DNA of 64,000 nucleotides from Streptomyces sp. NBC_00708 (GTDB lineage: Bacteria > Actinomycetota > Actinomycetes > Streptomycetales > Streptomycetaceae): positions 558,001 through 622,000 of the forward strand of contig CP108997.1 in the NCBI GenBank assembly GCA_036226585.1, written 5' to 3'. This document shows positions 1 to 7,236 of this stretch, one piece after another. A program made the translations under genes and the position numbers. The notes under the pieces are model-generated. The model was given only the letters and a program-made list of their open reading frames with translations, made no database searches and had not been told where the DNA came from. Within the stretch, counting starts at the first letter, position 1. The number at the start of each line of letters is the position of its first letter.

Positions 1-80
1 CGCTCACGGCCCTGACGGTGACCGGCGACGAGGATCTGGCCAGGCTGTGGCGCGACAACTCCTCGATCACCTGGTCGTGA
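1..80 (+). CDS. C-terminal end of an unidentified protein (partial)
   Basis: The first 80 bases keep one frame open from base 3 to a TGA at 78-80, giving the last 25 residues of a protein whose body lies upstream of the window. The tail ends ...WRDNSSITWS. A strong hairpin follows 20 bases after the stop, as expected at the end of a real gene. The fragment is too short to assign to a family, so no function is proposed. Confidence 0.55.
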   Translation, partial: LTALTVTGDEDLARLWRDNSSITWS

Positions 81-100
81 CGCCCTGACCCCGGCCCACG

Positions 101-130
101 ACGGCGGGGCGCGGCCCTGCGCCCCGCCGT
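101..130. terminator. Bidirectional hairpin terminator
   Basis: A perfect 12-bp stem (arms 101-112 and 119-130, ACGGCGGGGCGC and its complement) with a 6-base loop lies between two converging genes, the partial gene ending at 80 and the TetR gene ending at 144. There is no clear T-run, which is common for streptomycete terminators. Confidence 0.7.
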
Positions 131-143
131 ACGTCCGCCGCCC

Positions 144-857
144 TCAGCCGCGCCTTCCCAGCAGGCCCACCGTGCGGGCCAGTTCCGTGACGGCCTGGCG
201 GAAGAAGACCTCGCGGGCCTCCACCACCCGGTGGAACTGGCCGAACACCTCGAAGGACACCAGCCCGAACAGCTGCGCCCAGGCGGCGACCAGCGGCGCG
301 GCCACCGCCGGAGCGAGGCCGGGGGCGATGTCGGCGGCGAGCCGTTCGGCCTCCGGGCGCAGCTCGTCGGGGAGCGGCGGCAGCGCCAGGCCCTCGTCCC
401 GGTGGGCCTCCTCGACGATGGCGATGAGCACCATGCCGACGCGTGCGGCGGGGCCGACGGTGTCCTGGGGTGCCGTGTAGCCGGGCACGGGTGAGCCGTA
501 GATGAGCGCGTACTCGTGGGGGTGGGCCAGCGCCCAGTCGCGTACGGCGCAGGCGACGGCCACCCAGCGGGCGAGACCGGTGACGGGCGCGCCGGCCGCC
601 TCGGCGGCGGCCCGATGGGCCCGCTCGGCCGCCTCGCCGACCGCGTCGTACGCGTCGACGATCAGGGCCGTCAGCAGGTCGTCCCGGCTGGGGAAGTAGC
701 GGTAGAGGGCCGAGGAGACCATGCCCAGCTCGCGCGCGACGGCACGCAGCGACAGTTTCGCCGCGCCGTCGGCCGCGAGCTGTTTCCTCGCCTCGTCCTT
801 GATGGCGGCGGTGACCTCGATACGGGCCCGTTCCCTGGCTCCCCGGACAGTGCTCAT
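144..857 (-). CDS. TetR/AcrR-family transcriptional regulator with WHG-type C-terminal domain
   Basis: A 237-residue DNA-binding repressor. An N-terminal TetR helix-turn-helix is visible at about residues 35-56 (LSLRAVARELG then SALYRYF), followed by a helical ligand-binding half with the features of the WHG (TetR_C) domain, including a run near ALAHPHEYALIYGSP. The ATG at 857 is chosen because it starts 10-12 residues before the HTH region, as usual. An upstream in-frame start at 944 would translate the operator repeats. The gene is divergent from an F420-type reductase, and the 179-bp gap carries two AGAGCA-N-TGCTCT palindromes, so it probably represses both itself and the reductase. The ligand is unknown. 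A CAGACT hexamer 7 bases before the ATG and the lack of a Shine-Dalgarno sequence suggest a leaderless transcript. Confidence 0.9.
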   Translation of the reverse strand: MSTVRGARERARIEVTAAIKDEARKQLAADGAAKLSLRAVARELGMVSSALYRYFPSRDDLLTALIVDAYDAVGEAAERAHRAAAEAAGAPVTGLARWVAVACAVRDWALAHPHEYALIYGSPVPGYTAPQDTVGPAARVGMVLIAIVEEAHRDEGLALPPLPDELRPEAERLAADIAPGLAPAVAAPLVAAWAQLFGLVSFEVFGQFHRVVEAREVFFRQAVTELARTVGLLGRRG

Positions 858-889
858 GGGGTTCAGTCTGCCACGCAAGCAGAGCAGTG

Positions 890-943
890 CCCAATAACGA
901 GAGCATCGCCCAGTAATGAGAGCGTCACCCAATAACGAGAGCA
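890..943 (+). repeat. Three 19-bp tandem repeats carrying operator half-sites
   Basis: The 16-base unit CCCAATAACGAGAGCA recurs at 890, 909 (two C/T-type changes) and 928, exactly 19 bases apart. Each copy ends in GAGAGC, the half-site of the palindromes at 938 and 989. The third copy runs into the first full palindrome. Confidence 0.8.
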
Positions 944-950
944 CTGCTCT
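938..950. promoter_or_regulatory. TetR-type operator, site 1
   Basis: Perfect 13-bp palindrome AGAGCACTGCTCT centred on 944, in the gap between the divergent TetR gene and the reductase. A degenerate copy, AGAGCAGTGC, lies at 881-890 nearer the TetR start. Assignment as the operator of the adjacent TetR protein is inference from position and symmetry. Confidence 0.7.
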
Positions 951-988
951 TGCTTTTGAGCGCCGCTTTCGTGCACACTGATCTCAAG

Positions 989-1005
989 CGAGAGCACTGC
1001 TCTCG
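989..1005. promoter_or_regulatory. TetR-type operator, site 2
   Basis: Perfect 17-bp palindrome CGAGAGCACTGCTCTCG centred on 997, 53 bp (about five helical turns) from the centre of site 1 and 32 bases upstream of the reductase ATG. It contains the same 13-bp core as site 1, so one protein probably binds both. Confidence 0.75.
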
Positions 1006-1036
1006 AAAACGTTCTCTCCAGCGTGGGGGTCACACC

Positions 1037-1495
1037 ATGTCGCAGACGCAGCCGTACTACCTCCAGGGCAGCCCGCTCAACGTCCGCTTCAACAGCCTCG
1101 TCGGCTGGCTCGCACGGCACGGGATCAGCCTGCTCGGCTCGCAGGAGCTGTCGGTGCGGGGCCGCAAGAGCGGCAAGATGCAGCGCGTCCCGGTCAACCC
1201 GCACACCTACGAGGGCGCGCGCTACCTGGTCTCCGCGCGCGGCCACTCGCAGTGGGTGCGCAACATGCGGGCGGCGGGCGGCGGGGAGCTGCGGACCGGC
1301 CGCAGGACGCGGGCGTTCACGGCCGTGGAGATCGCGGACGACGCGCACAAGGTGGCCGTCGTCCGGGCCTATCTGGAGCGCTGGGGCTGGGAGGTCAACC
1401 AGTACTTCCAGGGCATCACGGCGAAGTCCACGGACGCCGAGATCCTGGCGGCCTGCCCGGACCACCCGGTCTTCCTGATCAGCGAGAAGGGCTGA
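1037..1495 (+). CDS. Nitroreductase-family deazaflavin (F420)-dependent oxidoreductase (Ddn-like)
   Basis: A 152-residue protein of the Ddn/DUF385 split-barrel family, which uses reduced coenzyme F420 to reduce quinones or nitro compounds. The family marker RGRKSGKMQRVPVN is at about residues 44-57, followed by the SQWVRNMRAAGGGEL segment typical of the F420-binding region. The length is normal for the family. The ATG at 1037 follows a GGGGGT purine run by 6 bases; an earlier in-frame start at 950 would run through the operator. The gene is under the predicted TetR operators and ends in a hairpin that contains its stop codon. The physiological substrate cannot be read from sequence; a role in detoxification under TetR control is inference. 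Confidence 0.88.
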   Translation: MSQTQPYYLQGSPLNVRFNSLVGWLARHGISLLGSQELSVRGRKSGKMQRVPVNPHTYEGARYLVSARGHSQWVRNMRAAGGGELRTGRRTRAFTAVEIADDAHKVAVVRAYLERWGWEVNQYFQGITAKSTDAEILAACPDHPVFLISEKG

Positions 1496-1517
1496 CGCAC
1501 CGGACGGTGCGTCAGCC
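1490..1517. terminator. Hairpin terminator incorporating a stop codon
   Basis: A 12-bp perfect stem, GGCTGACGCACC (1490-1501) and its complement (1506-1517), with loop GGAC, followed by CCCCAAAA. The reductase TGA (1493-1495) lies inside the left arm. It separates the converging genes ending at 1495 and 1534, so it can serve both strands. Confidence 0.8.
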
Positions 1518-1533
1518 CCCAAAAGCCCGCGTT

Positions 1534-2793
1534 CTAACGGTCCATCGCCGAGAGCGCCCGCTGGGCCAGCGGGTGCGAACGGACCAGCTCGGCCAGCGAA
1601 GTCGTGCCCCGGGTGATGCCCGCGAACGCGTTCCACGCGGGGCGGAAGCCGGTCAGCACGGCGTGCAGCAGACCCGGGCGGCGCTCGAACAGCTTCAGCA
1701 TGCGCCGGCCCACACTCATCTCGACGCCGAGCCCGGCCTTGATGGCGAAGGCGTAGTTGAGCGCCTGGCGGCGGGCGTCCACCGCGTCGTGCGCCTCCGC
1801 GACGCGCACCGCCCACTCACCGGCGAGCCGTCCCGAGCGCAGCGCGAACGAGATCCCCTCGCGGGTCCACGGCTCCAGCAGGCCGGCGGCGTCCCCGCAC
1901 ACCAGCACCCGGCCGCGCGAGAGCGGGGAGTCCTCGCTGCGGCAGCGCGTCAGATGGCCGGAAGAGACCGTCGGCTCGAACCCGGCGAGGCCGAGCCGCG
2001 CGACGAAGTCCTCCAGATACCGCTTGGTGCCGGCGCCGTCGCCGCGCGCGGAGATCACGCCGACCGTCAGGGTGTCGCCCTTCGGGAAGACCCAGCCGTA
2101 ACTGCCGGGCATGGGGCCCCAGTCGATGAGGACGCGGCCCGCCCAGTCCTCCGCCACGGTGGGCGGGACCGGGATCTCCGACTCCAGGCCGAGGTCGACC
2201 TGGTCGAGCTTCACCCCGACATGCGCTCCTATCCGCCCGGCGCTGCCGTCGGCGCCCACCACCGCGCGGGCGAGGACGGTCTCGCCGCTCGACAGCACCA
2301 CGGCGACGGTGCGCCGGTCGGGCACCGCGGCGCCGTGCTGCTCCACCCGGGTGACGGTCGCCCCGGTGCGCAGTTCGGCACCGGCCTTCTGCGCCTGCTC
2401 GACGAGCCCCGCGTCGAACTCCGGGCGGTTGATGAGCCCGAAGAGCATCCGCTTGGAGCGGCGGGTGCGGGCCAGTCTGCCGTTGAGCGAGAAGGTGACC
2501 GCGTGAATCCGGTCCTTCAGGGGCAGTTCGAACCCGGGCGGCAACGCGTCGCGCGAGAATCCGATGATGCCGCCGCCGCACGTCTTGTACCGGGGCAGCT
2601 CCGCCTTCTCCAGGAGCAGTACCTTACGGCCGGCGACGGCCGCCGCGTATGCCGCGGAGGCTCCCGCCGGTCCGGCGCCGACTACGACGACGTCCCACAC
2701 GGACGACTCTTCGTGCTCATGTCCGGCGTCTGCGTTCTCGCTGCTCACGATGTGCTTCTGCTCCCGATCCGACCAGTGGCCCAAGCTGCTCAC
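1534..2793 (-). CDS. Geranylgeranyl reductase-family FAD-dependent oxidoreductase
   Basis: A 419-residue flavoprotein. The FAD Rossmann motif VVVVGAGPAGASAAY is at about residues 35-49, the family motif PRYKTCGGG at about 67-75, and the second FAD motif GDAAGLLEPWTREG lies in the C-terminal half. These enzymes saturate isoprenoid chains such as those of menaquinone or archaeal-type lipids; in actinomycetes a role in partial hydrogenation of menaquinone side chains is the usual suggestion. The GTG at 2793 has an AGGA 4 bases before it. A second GTG at 2748, preceded by GGGAG about 12 bases upstream, would give a 404-residue protein and is almost as good. No transmembrane segment is obvious. 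Confidence 0.88.
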   Translation of the reverse strand: MSSLGHWSDREQKHIVSSENADAGHEHEESSVWDVVVVGAGPAGASAAYAAAVAGRKVLLLEKAELPRYKTCGGGIIGFSRDALPPGFELPLKDRIHAVTFSLNGRLARTRRSKRMLFGLINRPEFDAGLVEQAQKAGAELRTGATVTRVEQHGAAVPDRRTVAVVLSSGETVLARAVVGADGSAGRIGAHVGVKLDQVDLGLESEIPVPPTVAEDWAGRVLIDWGPMPGSYGWVFPKGDTLTVGVISARGDGAGTKRYLEDFVARLGLAGFEPTVSSGHLTRCRSEDSPLSRGRVLVCGDAAGLLEPWTREGISFALRSGRLAGEWAVRVAEAHDAVDARRQALNYAFAIKAGLGVEMSVGRRMLKLFERRPGLLHAVLTGFRPAWNAFAGITRGTTSLAELVRSHPLAQRALSAMDR

Positions 2794-2932
2794 GGCATCC
2801 TACGGCTCGTTGTCGCCGAGCCCCGCTGTGGGAGGATCGGCCGAGTCCCCGACGTACCCGCGACGCCGCACTCCAGGCGGGCGAGTACCCGGAAACGTAT
2901 ACATAACGTCGCACCTACCAGGAGCGTGCCCC

Positions 2933-4297
2933 ATGACCGCCCATCCGATCTCCGAGACCGTCGCCTCGCTGATGCCCCGCGCCAAGGCGGAGCTGACCGA
3001 GCTGGTGGCCTTCCAGTCGGTGGCGGACCCCGCGGTCTTCCCGAGGAGCGAGTGCGAGGCCGCCGCCGAGTGGGTCGCCGCAGCGCTGCGTACCGAGGGC
3101 TTCCAGGACGTCGCCCTGCTCGACACCCCGGACGGCTCCCAGTCCGTCTACGGCTTCCTGCCGGGTCCGGCGGACGCCCCGACCGTGCTGCTCTACGCGC
3201 ACTACGACGTGCAGCCGCCGCTCGACGAGCCGGCCTGGCTCTCCCCGCCGTTCGAGCTGACGGAGCGTGACGGCCGCTGGTTCGGCCGGGGCGCGGCCGA
3301 CTGCAAGGGCGGCTTCATCATGCATCTGCTCGCGCTGCGCGCTCTCCGGGCCGACGGCGGGGTGCCCGTCTCGGTCAAGGTGATCGTGGAGGGCTCGGAG
3401 GAGCAGGGCACCGGCGGTCTGGAGCGGTACGCCGAGGCGCACCCCGGGCTGCTCGCGGCCGACACCATCGTGATCGGTGACACGGGAAACTTCCGGGTGG
3501 GGCTGCCGACCGTGACCTCGACGCTGCGCGGCATGACGATGCTGCGGGTGCAGCTGGACACCCTTGAGGGCAATCTCCACTCCGGGCAGTTCGGCGGTGC
3601 CGCGCCCGACGCACTCGCCGCGATGATCCAGCTGCTCGCCTCGCTGCGCGCCGAGGACGGTTCGACGACCGTCGACGGTCTGACCGCGGACACGGAGTGG
3701 GACGGTCTGCAGTACCCGGAGGAGGAGTTCCGCAGGGACGCCAAGGTCCTCGACGGGGTCGGGCTCATCGGCACGGGCACGGTCGCCGACCGGATCTGGG
3801 CGCGTCCCGCCGTCACCGTGATCGGCATCGACTGCCCGGCCGTGGTCGGCGCGACGCCGTCCGTGCAGGCGAGCGCCCGCGCGCAGATCAGCCTCCGGGT
3901 GCCGCCGGGGCAGAACGCGGACGAGGCGACGAAGCTGCTGACCGCGCATCTGCTCGCACACACCCCGTGGGGCGCGCGGGTCTCGGTCGAGCAGGTCGGC
4001 CAGGGCCAGCCGTTCCGCGCGGACATCTCGAGCCCGGCGTACACCGCGATGGCCGACGCCATGCGGGTCGCGTACCCGGGCCAGGAGATGCAGTCCTCGG
4101 GCATGGGCGGCTCGATCCCGCTCTGCAACACGCTGGCCGAGCTGTATCCGGACGCGGAGATCCTGCTGATCGGGCTGAGCGAGCCGGAGGCCCAGATCCA
4201 CGCGGTGAACGAGAGCGTGTCGCCCGAGGAGCTGGAGCGCCTGTCGGTGGCCGAGGCGCTGTTCCTGCGCAACTACGCGGCCTCCAAGGCGGTCTGA
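2933..4297 (+). CDS. M20-family metallo-dipeptidase/aminoacylase
   Basis: A 454-residue cytosolic zinc exopeptidase of the M20 (ArgE/DapE/CNDP) family. The metal and catalytic motifs are present: YAHYDVQPP (H90, D92), GRGAADCKGG (D123, bridging Asp), VEGSEEQGT (catalytic E156 and ligand E157), VIGDTGN, and a C-terminal QIHAVNE histidine. The dimerisation insert lies in the middle. The ATG at 2933 follows AGGAG (about 2919-2923) by 9 bases and is clearly preferred over longer in-frame starts. It probably hydrolyses dipeptides; the exact substrate cannot be told. It stands alone, 91 bases before the next gene on the same strand. Confidence 0.93.
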   Translation: MTAHPISETVASLMPRAKAELTELVAFQSVADPAVFPRSECEAAAEWVAAALRTEGFQDVALLDTPDGSQSVYGFLPGPADAPTVLLYAHYDVQPPLDEPAWLSPPFELTERDGRWFGRGAADCKGGFIMHLLALRALRADGGVPVSVKVIVEGSEEQGTGGLERYAEAHPGLLAADTIVIGDTGNFRVGLPTVTSTLRGMTMLRVQLDTLEGNLHSGQFGGAAPDALAAMIQLLASLRAEDGSTTVDGLTADTEWDGLQYPEEEFRRDAKVLDGVGLIGTGTVADRIWARPAVTVIGIDCPAVVGATPSVQASARAQISLRVPPGQNADEATKLLTAHLLAHTPWGARVSVEQVGQGQPFRADISSPAYTAMADAMRVAYPGQEMQSSGMGGSIPLCNTLAELYPDAEILLIGLSEPEAQIHAVNESVSPEELERLSVAEALFLRNYAASKAV

Positions 4298-4346
4298 GTT
4301 CGCGCCGGGACCGCGCTACGCGTTGAGCGAAGCTCGCCGAGAGCGT

Positions 4347-4396
4347 AGATCCATGCGGTGACCGGACGGTTCGCCGTACGTTCGCCGCATGGATCT
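4347..4396. repeat. 12-bp inverted repeat across the start codon of the MBL gene
   Basis: AGATCCATGCGG (4347-4358) is the exact complement of CCGCATGGATCT (4385-4396), which contains the ATG at 4389. The 26-base spacer includes TACGTT (4377-4382), a possible -10 box. In a transcript starting upstream the stem would bury the start codon; for a leaderless transcript it would act only as DNA. Either way the position is unusual. Confidence 0.6.
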
Positions 4397-5099
4397 CGTC
4401 GAGGTGCTTCCGCAGTTGCACATGTTCCGCTTCCCGATCGGCCAGGCGTACCTCTGGCGCGACGGGACGGAGCTGACCCTGATCGACGCGGGCGACGTGA
4501 ACGCGGCGTCCGCCATCGAGGAGGGGGTGCGCGGCCTCGGCCACGACCCCGCCGGCATCGCCCGGATCGTCATCACCCACGGCCACCGGGACCACTACGG
4601 CGCCGCCCAGGAGCTGGCCGACCGCCATGGCGCCGAGATCCTCGCGCACCGGCTGGACGCGCCGGTGATCCGGGGCGAGGAGGAGGTCGGGGAGCCGGTC
4701 CTGCTGGACTGGGAACGCCCGCTGTACGAACACGCGCTGACCGTTCCCCCGGCTCCGCCGACCCGGGTCGACAGGGAGCTGGCCGACGGCGTGACGCTGC
4801 CCTTCGCGGGCGGGGCGCGCGTGGTCCACTCCCCCGGCCACACCCCGGGCTCCATCGGTCTGCATCTGCCCCGGCACGGCGTCCTGTTCACGGGCGACTG
4901 CGTGGCCGGGGTGGGGCAGGTGATGCTGGGCGTCTTCAACATCGACCGCGAGCAGGCCGTGGCCTCGTTCCGGCGGCTGGCCGCGCTGGAACCGGCCACG
5001 GTCTGCTTCGGTCACGGCGACCCCCTCACCGAGGACGCCGCCGCGGTCCTGCGGGCCTCAGCCGACCGGGACTCCGGCCTCCAGGTTGAGCACGGCTGA
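4389..5099 (+). CDS. MBL-fold (metallo-beta-lactamase) hydrolase
   Basis: A 236-residue hydrolase with the dinuclear-zinc signature HGHRDH (H64, H66, D68, H69), then SPGHTPGS, FTGDCV and a C-terminal FGHGDP, the order seen in glyoxalase-II/lactonase-like MBL proteins. The substrate is unknown. The ATG at 4389 has no Shine-Dalgarno sequence but lies 6 bases after TACGTT, so a leaderless mRNA is likely. The 3' end overlaps by 42 bases, in convergent orientation, the gene for a kinase-Nudix fusion. An inverted repeat includes the start codon. Confidence 0.92.
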   Translation: MDLVEVLPQLHMFRFPIGQAYLWRDGTELTLIDAGDVNAASAIEEGVRGLGHDPAGIARIVITHGHRDHYGAAQELADRHGAEILAHRLDAPVIRGEEEVGEPVLLDWERPLYEHALTVPPAPPTRVDRELADGVTLPFAGGARVVHSPGHTPGSIGLHLPRHGVLFTGDCVAGVGQVMLGVFNIDREQAVASFRRLAALEPATVCFGHGDPLTEDAAAVLRASADRDSGLQVEHG

Positions 5100-6095
5100 G
5101 CGTTCGCGGGCCCGCAGCGCCCAGCGGAGCCGTTCGTAGCGGGTGGGCGGCAGCAGGGTGGCCGCCTCCGCCTCGGTGACGAACCGCCAGCCGCGCAGTT
5201 CGGAGCCGGGGAGGAGGAGCCGTTCGGCGTCCGCCCCGGTCAGCAGGCCGCCGTCGAACAGGAGCCGCAGTCCTCCGTATCCGGGGGGTTCGGGCGCCTC
5301 CCAGTCGATGACGAGGAGCTTCGGCACGCGTGCGAGCTGGATACCTATCTCTTCGGCGACCTCCCTGATCCCGGCCTGGGCGGGGGCCTCGCCGGCCTCC
5401 ACCACGCCGCCGGGGAACTCCCAGCCGGGCTTGTAGGTGGGGTCGACGAGCAGGAACCGGTCGTGCTCGTCGAAGAGCAGCACCCCGGCGGCGACGGTCT
5501 CCGCGGTCGGCTCGGGTGTCTGGACGATCTCGCAGACCGGGGCGGCCCCGGTGTGCACGGCCTCCGCGATGCGCTCGGCCGTCTCGCGCGGGGTGAGCGC
5601 GCTGTTGTCGACGGTGTGGGCGTCCCCGGTGATCCAGCCGAGGGCCGAGCGGTAGGGTTCGATCCGGTCGTACGCCCAGCTGCCGGCCGGGTCCACGCCC
5701 TCCGCGTCGGCGGGCGACTCCGCCCGGTGCGCGATGCGCGCACGCAGGATCGTTTCCTCGGGTGAGAGCAGCACATGGCGCACCGAGATGCGCCGGGCGG
5801 CGAGGCCGCCGAATATCTCGTCGCGGTACTCCTGTCGCAGCAGCGTCATCGGCACCACCAGCACCCCGCCCAGCTCGGCGAGCAGCGCGGCGGCGGTGTC
5901 CACCACGAGGCGCCGCCAGATCGGCAGGTCCTGGAAGTCCGTCACCTCGGCGAGCTTCTTCCGGGGCAGCAGGTGGTGCAGCCCCGTCCCGGTGATCTCC
6001 GGGTCGTACAAGGTGCTGTTCGGGATCAGATCGATCAGTTCACGCGCGGCGCTGGTCTTGCCGGCGCCGAACGCACCGTTGATCCAGACGATCAC
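5058..6095 (-). CDS. Two-domain protein: TmrB-like P-loop ATPase fused to a Nudix hydrolase
   Basis: A 345-residue fusion. The N-terminal half (about 1-185) resembles the tunicamycin-resistance ATPase TmrB: it opens MIVWINGAFGAGKTSAAREL with the Walker A GAFGAGKT, then a DPE motif (residues 31-33) and a VPMT segment. The C-terminal half (about 195-330) is a Nudix domain with a complete Nudix box from G230 to I252 (G-x5-E-x7-REV-x-EE-x-GI). Nudix enzymes cut nucleoside diphosphates linked to another group, so a house-cleaning or nucleotide-sugar role is plausible, but the substrate is unknown. The GTG start at 6095 follows a GGGGG run. The 3' end overlaps the MBL gene on the other strand. Confidence 0.85.
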   Translation of the reverse strand: MIVWINGAFGAGKTSAARELIDLIPNSTLYDPEITGTGLHHLLPRKKLAEVTDFQDLPIWRRLVVDTAAALLAELGGVLVVPMTLLRQEYRDEIFGGLAARRISVRHVLLSPEETILRARIAHRAESPADAEGVDPAGSWAYDRIEPYRSALGWITGDAHTVDNSALTPRETAERIAEAVHTGAAPVCEIVQTPEPTAETVAAGVLLFDEHDRFLLVDPTYKPGWEFPGGVVEAGEAPAQAGIREVAEEIGIQLARVPKLLVIDWEAPEPPGYGGLRLLFDGGLLTGADAERLLLPGSELRGWRFVTEAEAATLLPPTRYERLRWALRARERSAVLNLEAGVPVG

Positions 6096-6206
6096 GGTTC
6101 CCCCTCTTCCGTAGCAGCCCCCTGTGGCTTGCCCGCAACACCCTGTCGCGGAAACACGCCCGGGGCGACGCGTTGCGCGTACGGGACGGAGGCGGCCGAA
6201 ACAGAA

Positions 6207-6473
6207 CTACGGGGTATCGCCCCGCCAGTCCCACTTGTCCGGCTCCTCCGCGCGCGGCCCGTACTCAGCCCGGCCGCCCGGTCCGTAGGCACCGATCTCG
6301 GTGACCAGGGCGGAGCCGTCCGCGAGGGCCACCGGCGTCCACCCCGTCACATCGAGCAGCAGGCCGTCGAGCGGTCCGCCCACCAGCTCGCGGTAGACGC
6401 GCCCCGGCCGGGGACCCGGGTCGGGGTCGTCGTGGTCGGCGCCGTACACCCGCCGTCGCATGATCTCGTCCAT
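6207..6473 (-). CDS. Small hypothetical protein
   Basis: An 88-residue acidic protein starting MDEIMRRRVYGADHDD with a central RVYRELVGGPLDGLLLDVTGW segment that looks like a conserved folded core; I recognise no named domain. It has no signal peptide or membrane segment. The ATG at 6473 is preferred; it lacks a Shine-Dalgarno sequence and a longer frame up to 6542 exists. The neighbours give no clue: a divergent Excalibur protein gene follows, with 165 bases between the starts. Confidence 0.6.
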   Translation of the reverse strand: MDEIMRRRVYGADHDDPDPGPRPGRVYRELVGGPLDGLLLDVTGWTPVALADGSALVTEIGAYGPGGRAEYGPRAEEPDKWDWRGDTP

Positions 6474-6638
6474 GCGAGCAGGATCGCACCCGCCACTGAC
6501 ATCGACGGGGCTGCGCGGGCCTCGGCGGGTCACCGGCTCCACACTTCGGTCACAACTCCATCACTTGCGGAGGATTACCCTCCCATGTGTTCCGCGCGCT
6601 GGCTACGGTCGTCCCTCCACGCACCTTCTGGGGGTCCC

Positions 6639-7193
6639 ATGACGCACAACCCGCCGCCGCAGCCGCCGCCTTGGGGGCCGCCGCCGCAGCCGTCCCCGTT
6701 CGGTCCGCAGGGGCCGGGCGGCCCCGGTGGCCCCGGTGGCGGCGCGCCCCGCTGGGCGAGGAAACGCATCGTCATCCCGGCGGCGGCCGTTCTCTTCTTC
6801 GTGGGCGTGGGGATGGGCGCCGCCGGCGGCGATCCCGCGACGGACAAGACCGAGGCCGCGGCGAAGGCCAAGCCCGCGCCGACCGTCACGGCCACGGTCT
6901 CGGTCACGCCCGCGCCCGAGCCGGCCGTGACCGAGACCGTCACCGCGAGCCCCAAGGCGGTGCCGACGGTCACGAAGACGAAGACCGTCAAGGTCACGGT
7001 GACGCCGAAGGCCCCCGCCGGCTCCTCGGACGACTCGGGCTCGGGCTCCGGCGGCGGCGATTCGGGCGGCGGCTCGGCGTACTACGCGAACTGCACCGCC
7101 GTACGCGCGGCCGGCGCGGCCCCGATCCACCGGGGCGACCCCGGATACGGCCGTCACCTCGACCGCGACGGGGACGGCGTCGCCTGCGAGTAG
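6639..7193 (+). CDS. Membrane-anchored protein with C-terminal Excalibur calcium-binding domain
   Basis: A 184-residue protein in four parts: a Pro/Gly-rich cytoplasmic N-terminus (about 1-37), one membrane helix (about 43-62, IVIPAAAVLFFVGVGMG), an extracellular linker rich in Thr, Val, Pro and Lys and then Ser/Gly, and a terminal Excalibur domain with two cysteines and the EF-hand-like loop DRDGDGVACE. Excalibur domains occur at the ends of extracellular bacterial proteins and may bind calcium. The ATG at 6639 follows a GGGGG run. A perfect palindrome after the stop ends the transcript. No enzymatic domain is visible, so the role is likely structural or surface-related. Confidence 0.88.
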   Translation: MTHNPPPQPPPWGPPPQPSPFGPQGPGGPGGPGGGAPRWARKRIVIPAAAVLFFVGVGMGAAGGDPATDKTEAAAKAKPAPTVTATVSVTPAPEPAVTETVTASPKAVPTVTKTKTVKVTVTPKAPAGSSDDSGSGSGGGDSGGGSAYYANCTAVRAAGAAPIHRGDPGYGRHLDRDGDGVACE

Positions 7194-7206
7194 GGTGCCG
7201 CGGGCC

Positions 7207-7230
7207 TGTCCGGCGGAGCTCCGCCGGACA
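7207..7230. terminator. Hairpin terminator between converging genes
   Basis: A perfect inverted repeat with 10-bp arms (TGTCCGGCGG and its complement) around AGCT lies in the 43-base gap between the Excalibur gene and the ABC permease gene, which converge here. It can work in both directions. Confidence 0.8.
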
Positions 7231-7236
7231 GACTCG

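Noticed and set aside
890..943. Three evenly spaced repeats as a CRISPR-like array
   Set aside because: Units are 19 bp apart with 3-base gaps, no true spacers and no cas genes; they carry the half-site of the nearby palindromes.
1007..1016. AAAACGTTCT near the F420-type reductase as another LacI operator
   Set aside because: It contains AACGTT but not the flanking C/G of the CAACGTTG sites, and the neighbouring regulator is TetR with its own clear palindromes.
863..1816. Long minus-strand open frame across the F420-type reductase
   Set aside because: It is Arg/Pro/Gly-rich, opposes a gene with clear family motifs, and runs through operators and a terminator. High-GC DNA routinely gives such shadows.
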